Source: an uncultured Phycisphaerae bacterium
GTDB taxonomy: Bacteria > Planctomycetota > Phycisphaerae > Phycisphaerales > SM1A02
Direction of reading: 5' to 3'
DNA: 7,730 nt
Assembly: GCA_937899935.1 (NCBI GenBank)
Contig: CALCOW010000306.1
Coordinates: 1-7,730, forward strand
The notes under the pieces were generated by a model. It worked only from the letters and a program-made list of their open reading frames with translations, was not told the origin of the DNA and searched no databases. The position numbers and the translations under genes were made by a program. Position 1 is the stretch's first letter; every line of letters starts with the position of its first letter. Below are positions 5,939-7,730 of the stretch, one piece after another.

Positions 5939-7318
5939 ATGAACCAACCACCACCTAAAAATAATGAACTTTGGACCCGAGGCTTTTTGGGGCTTCAGGT
6001 TGCACAGATCATGGGCGCGTTCAATGACAACATTGTCAAGATCGTTCTGATGTTGCTCATTGTGGCGGGCAGTGGCAATATCTGGGCCGGTGAACTTGGT
6101 CCAGGTGGTCAGTCTTATGTCTCGCTGATCATGACCATTCCCTTCCTGATTCTATTGGACTTCGCAGGACGCTGCGCCGATCGATTTTCCAAACGCCGTA
6201 TCGTGTTTTGGGTCAAGGTCTCTGAGATCCCAATCAGTGTCTTGATCGGTATAGGCCTTGTCACTGGGAATCTCTGGCTAACACTCGCAGCCTACACATT
6301 GCTGATGATGGAAAGTGCACTTTTCAACCCCTCGAAGTATGGGATGATTCGCGAGGTCATCTCCACACGCGAGCTTAGTCGTGGCAACGGCTTGATGAAT
6401 ATGACAACAAACGTCGCCATCATCTTTGGCACTGCTGTTGGTGGCTGGCTATTGGAATGGCACAGTTGGGCAGTAAGCATTGTCATTGTCTTGGTCGCAA
6501 TTGCCGGGCTTTTTGGTGTCTTCATCATCCCCCCGTTAAAGGCCATAAAACCCACCACTAAATTGACGCCTTGGCCGGCCTATAGCTCAATCCGCACACT
6601 ACTTCGTATGCGTGTGGCCCACCCTGTTGCAGCACACCAACAGATCAATTCAAAACACACCAATCACCCCATGTTGTTGGTCACTTTTCTCTGGGCGTGG
6701 TTTTGGTTTTCAGCACTGATGATCACGCTCATTGTGCCTGAATACAAAGGCATCTTAAACATCTCAGATGCATCTAGCGGCTTCATGATGGCTTACCTTG
6801 GCATATGCATTGGTGTGAGCTGTGCTGTCGCAGGCTACATCTCAGGCGGTCGGGTGCGAATGTCACTCATACCCATAGGAGCCATCGGCTTATCACTGTT
6901 TATTTTTTTATTAGCGATATTCACACCAAATCAGAGTCATGCAACAGCTGCAGCAGTGGAGGGAGCATCATCAAGTGAATACTGGATGATTGTCCTGCTT
7001 TTATGCTTGGCCGGATTGTCAGCTGGCTTCTACATCGTCCCTCTGCAGGCTCTTATTCAACAAGCAGCACCACACGGGGTGCGTGCACAATATGTAGCCA
7101 GTGCCAACTTCTTGAGTTACGCACTGATGACGATATCGGCGGGCATTTTCTTATTGATGCGAGGGCTAGGCGTCTCAATCTCATGGATCTATGCCCTTTG
7201 CGCCCTCTCAGCCGGCATATCAATCATACCACTGATCCTCTTTCGTAAGTCACTTGCCGTAGCTGAGCACTGTGGCATCACACAAAATGAAGTAGGACTT
7301 GCCAACTCCGATGAGTAG
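5939..7318 (+). CDS. MFS transporter of the LplT (lysophospholipid transporter) type
   Basis: From ATG 5939 the protein has 459 residues. The frame runs back to a GTG at 5897, but the family N-terminus begins near LWTRGFLGLQVAQIMGAFNDN, so 5939 is preferred despite a poor ribosome site. About 12 hydrophobic helices are visible. Family landmarks are GAFNDN (25-30), the MFS loop GRCADRFSKRR (about 77-87), SALFNPSKYGMIRE (about 126-139), and the RGNGLMNMTTNVAIIFGTAVGG stretch. These match the LplT/Aas-N group, which flips lysophospholipids across the inner membrane for re-acylation. In several bacteria the carrier is fused or adjacent to an acyltransferase/acyl-ACP synthetase. Here there is no fused domain and no such gene in the window, so the substrate remains inferred. 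It follows the formyltransferase and precedes the cysteine desulfurase on the same strand. Confidence 0.85.
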   Translation: MNQPPPKNNELWTRGFLGLQVAQIMGAFNDNIVKIVLMLLIVAGSGNIWAGELGPGGQSYVSLIMTIPFLILLDFAGRCADRFSKRRIVFWVKVSEIPISVLIGIGLVTGNLWLTLAAYTLLMMESALFNPSKYGMIREVISTRELSRGNGLMNMTTNVAIIFGTAVGGWLLEWHSWAVSIVIVLVAIAGLFGVFIIPPLKAIKPTTKLTPWPAYSSIRTLLRMRVAHPVAAHQQINSKHTNHPMLLVTFLWAWFWFSALMITLIVPEYKGILNISDASSGFMMAYLGICIGVSCAVAGYISGGRVRMSLIPIGAIGLSLFIFLLAIFTPNQSHATAAAVEGASSSEYWMIVLLLCLAGLSAGFYIVPLQALIQQAAPHGVRAQYVASANFLSYALMTISAGIFLLMRGLGVSISWIYALCALSAGISIIPLILFRKSLAVAEHCGITQNEVGLANSDE

Positions 7319-7324
7319 TAATAT

Positions 7325-7344
7325 GGCCTAGTTAGACCTTTTTT
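7325..7344 (+). terminator. possible intrinsic terminator after the MFS gene
   Basis: GGCCT (7325-7329) and AGACC (7334-7338) form a short stem with one C-A mismatch around AGTT, followed directly by six Ts. The short stem makes it weak, but its position 6 bases after the TAG stop is right. TATAAG at 7344-7349 could also serve as a -10 element for the next gene; no good -35 was seen. Confidence 0.35.
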
Positions 7345-7399
7345 ATAAGGCTCTTTTTGCTGTTCTGATTCGCTCCCAACTCGCTTACAATGGAGTTGT

Positions 7400-7730
7400 A
7401 TGAAATCCATTTATCTCGACAACGCAGCAACGACATGCCCCTTACCCGAGGTCCAGGCCAAAATGCAGGAGGTCGGTACGAACTGTTGGGGTAATGCCTC
7501 AAGCAGTCATCGAGTTGGCCAACAAGCGCGGAGAGAAGTCGAACTCGCCCGGGAATCCGTGGCTGAGCTTATTGGCGCCAAACCAGCAGAGATTATTTTT
7601 ACCTCTGGCGGCACTGAATCCTGCAATCTTGCCATCAATGGCACATTGAGTTGTCTGCAAGAACGAAAAAAGGTGATCACCAGTTATCTTGAGCATAGTG
7701 CGGTGCGTGGTTCTCTTAAAGACATGGATG
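7400..7730 (+). CDS. cysteine desulfurase (class V aminotransferase, NifS/IscS family), 5' part
   Basis: ATG 7400 is preceded by GGAG at 7392-7395, and the frame stays open to the window end, giving 110 complete codons. The N-terminus MKSIYLDNAATT is the standard start of the NifS/IscS group. It is followed by NASSSHRVGQQARREVELAR, then AEIIFTSGGTESCNLAI, where the SGGTES loop contacts the PLP phosphate. The EHSAV motif carries the histidine that stacks on the PLP ring. These PLP enzymes remove sulfur from cysteine as an enzyme-bound persulfide for Fe-S clusters or tRNA thiolation. The PLP-binding lysine and the active cysteine loop lie beyond the window, so the NifS, IscS or SufS-like subtype and completeness cannot be judged. 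It starts 81 bases after the MFS gene and may have its own promoter. Confidence 0.92.
   Translation, partial: MKSIYLDNAATTCPLPEVQAKMQEVGTNCWGNASSSHRVGQQARREVELARESVAELIGAKPAEIIFTSGGTESCNLAINGTLSCLQERKKVITSYLEHSAVRGSLKDMD

Noticed and set aside
7363..7391. TTCTGA - 17 bases - TACAAT as a sigma-70 promoter for the cysteine desulfurase
   Set aside because: The -35 match is poor and the predicted transcript would start about two bases before the ATG, downstream of the GGAG ribosome site, so the two signals are incompatible.
1..7730. Insertion sequence, prophage, CRISPR array or tRNA
   Set aside because: No transposase, integrase or phage protein, no regularly spaced repeats and no cloverleaf pattern were seen on either strand.

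Overview
The window looks like a chromosomal segment from a Gram-negative-type bacterium, most plausibly a member of the Planctomycetota close to Phycisphaerae. Three things suggest this. A secreted protein ends in a PEP-CTERM-like tail of the 'PTPGG + hydrophobic + RRRKR' form that is common in that group. A PqiA/PqiB (MCE-type) envelope lipid-transport pair implies an outer membrane. Base composition is moderate, near half G+C by eye. The taxonomic call is inference from protein style, not a database match.

Left part (1-3313, all + strand). A truncated gene for a helical-repeat protein (1-1008) is followed at once by a secreted PEP-CTERM-like protein (1023-1649) with a near-perfect Shine-Dalgarno. 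Then comes about 370 bases with hairpins and a possible 51-codon ORF (1828-1983). A full-length gene follows (about 2024-3313) for a protein with an N-terminal helix-turn-helix and a long TPR-like helical C-terminal part. The two helical proteins are clear paralogues over their shared length, so the secreted-protein gene lies between two copies of one regulator-like family. This is the least ordinary part of the window.

Middle part (3351-4911, - strand). A two-gene operon encodes a short, single-domain PqiA (zinc ribbon plus four membrane helices) and a PqiB with two MCE domains. Their reading frames overlap by 14 bases. No PqiC lipoprotein gene is visible inside the window. The operon converges on the helix-turn-helix gene and diverges from the next cluster.

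Right part (about 5018-7730, + strand). A folate-dependent formyltransferase-family protein retains its N/H/D catalytic residues, but its first beta strand is encoded upstream of any usable in-frame start codon. A 12-helix MFS transporter of the LplT (lysophospholipid transporter) type follows, then the 5' end of a class V cysteine desulfurase (NifS/IscS type) that runs off the window. PqiAB and the LplT-like carrier share an envelope-lipid theme, but they are on opposite strands and no direct link is shown.

No tRNA, rRNA, CRISPR array, insertion sequence or phage gene was recognised.
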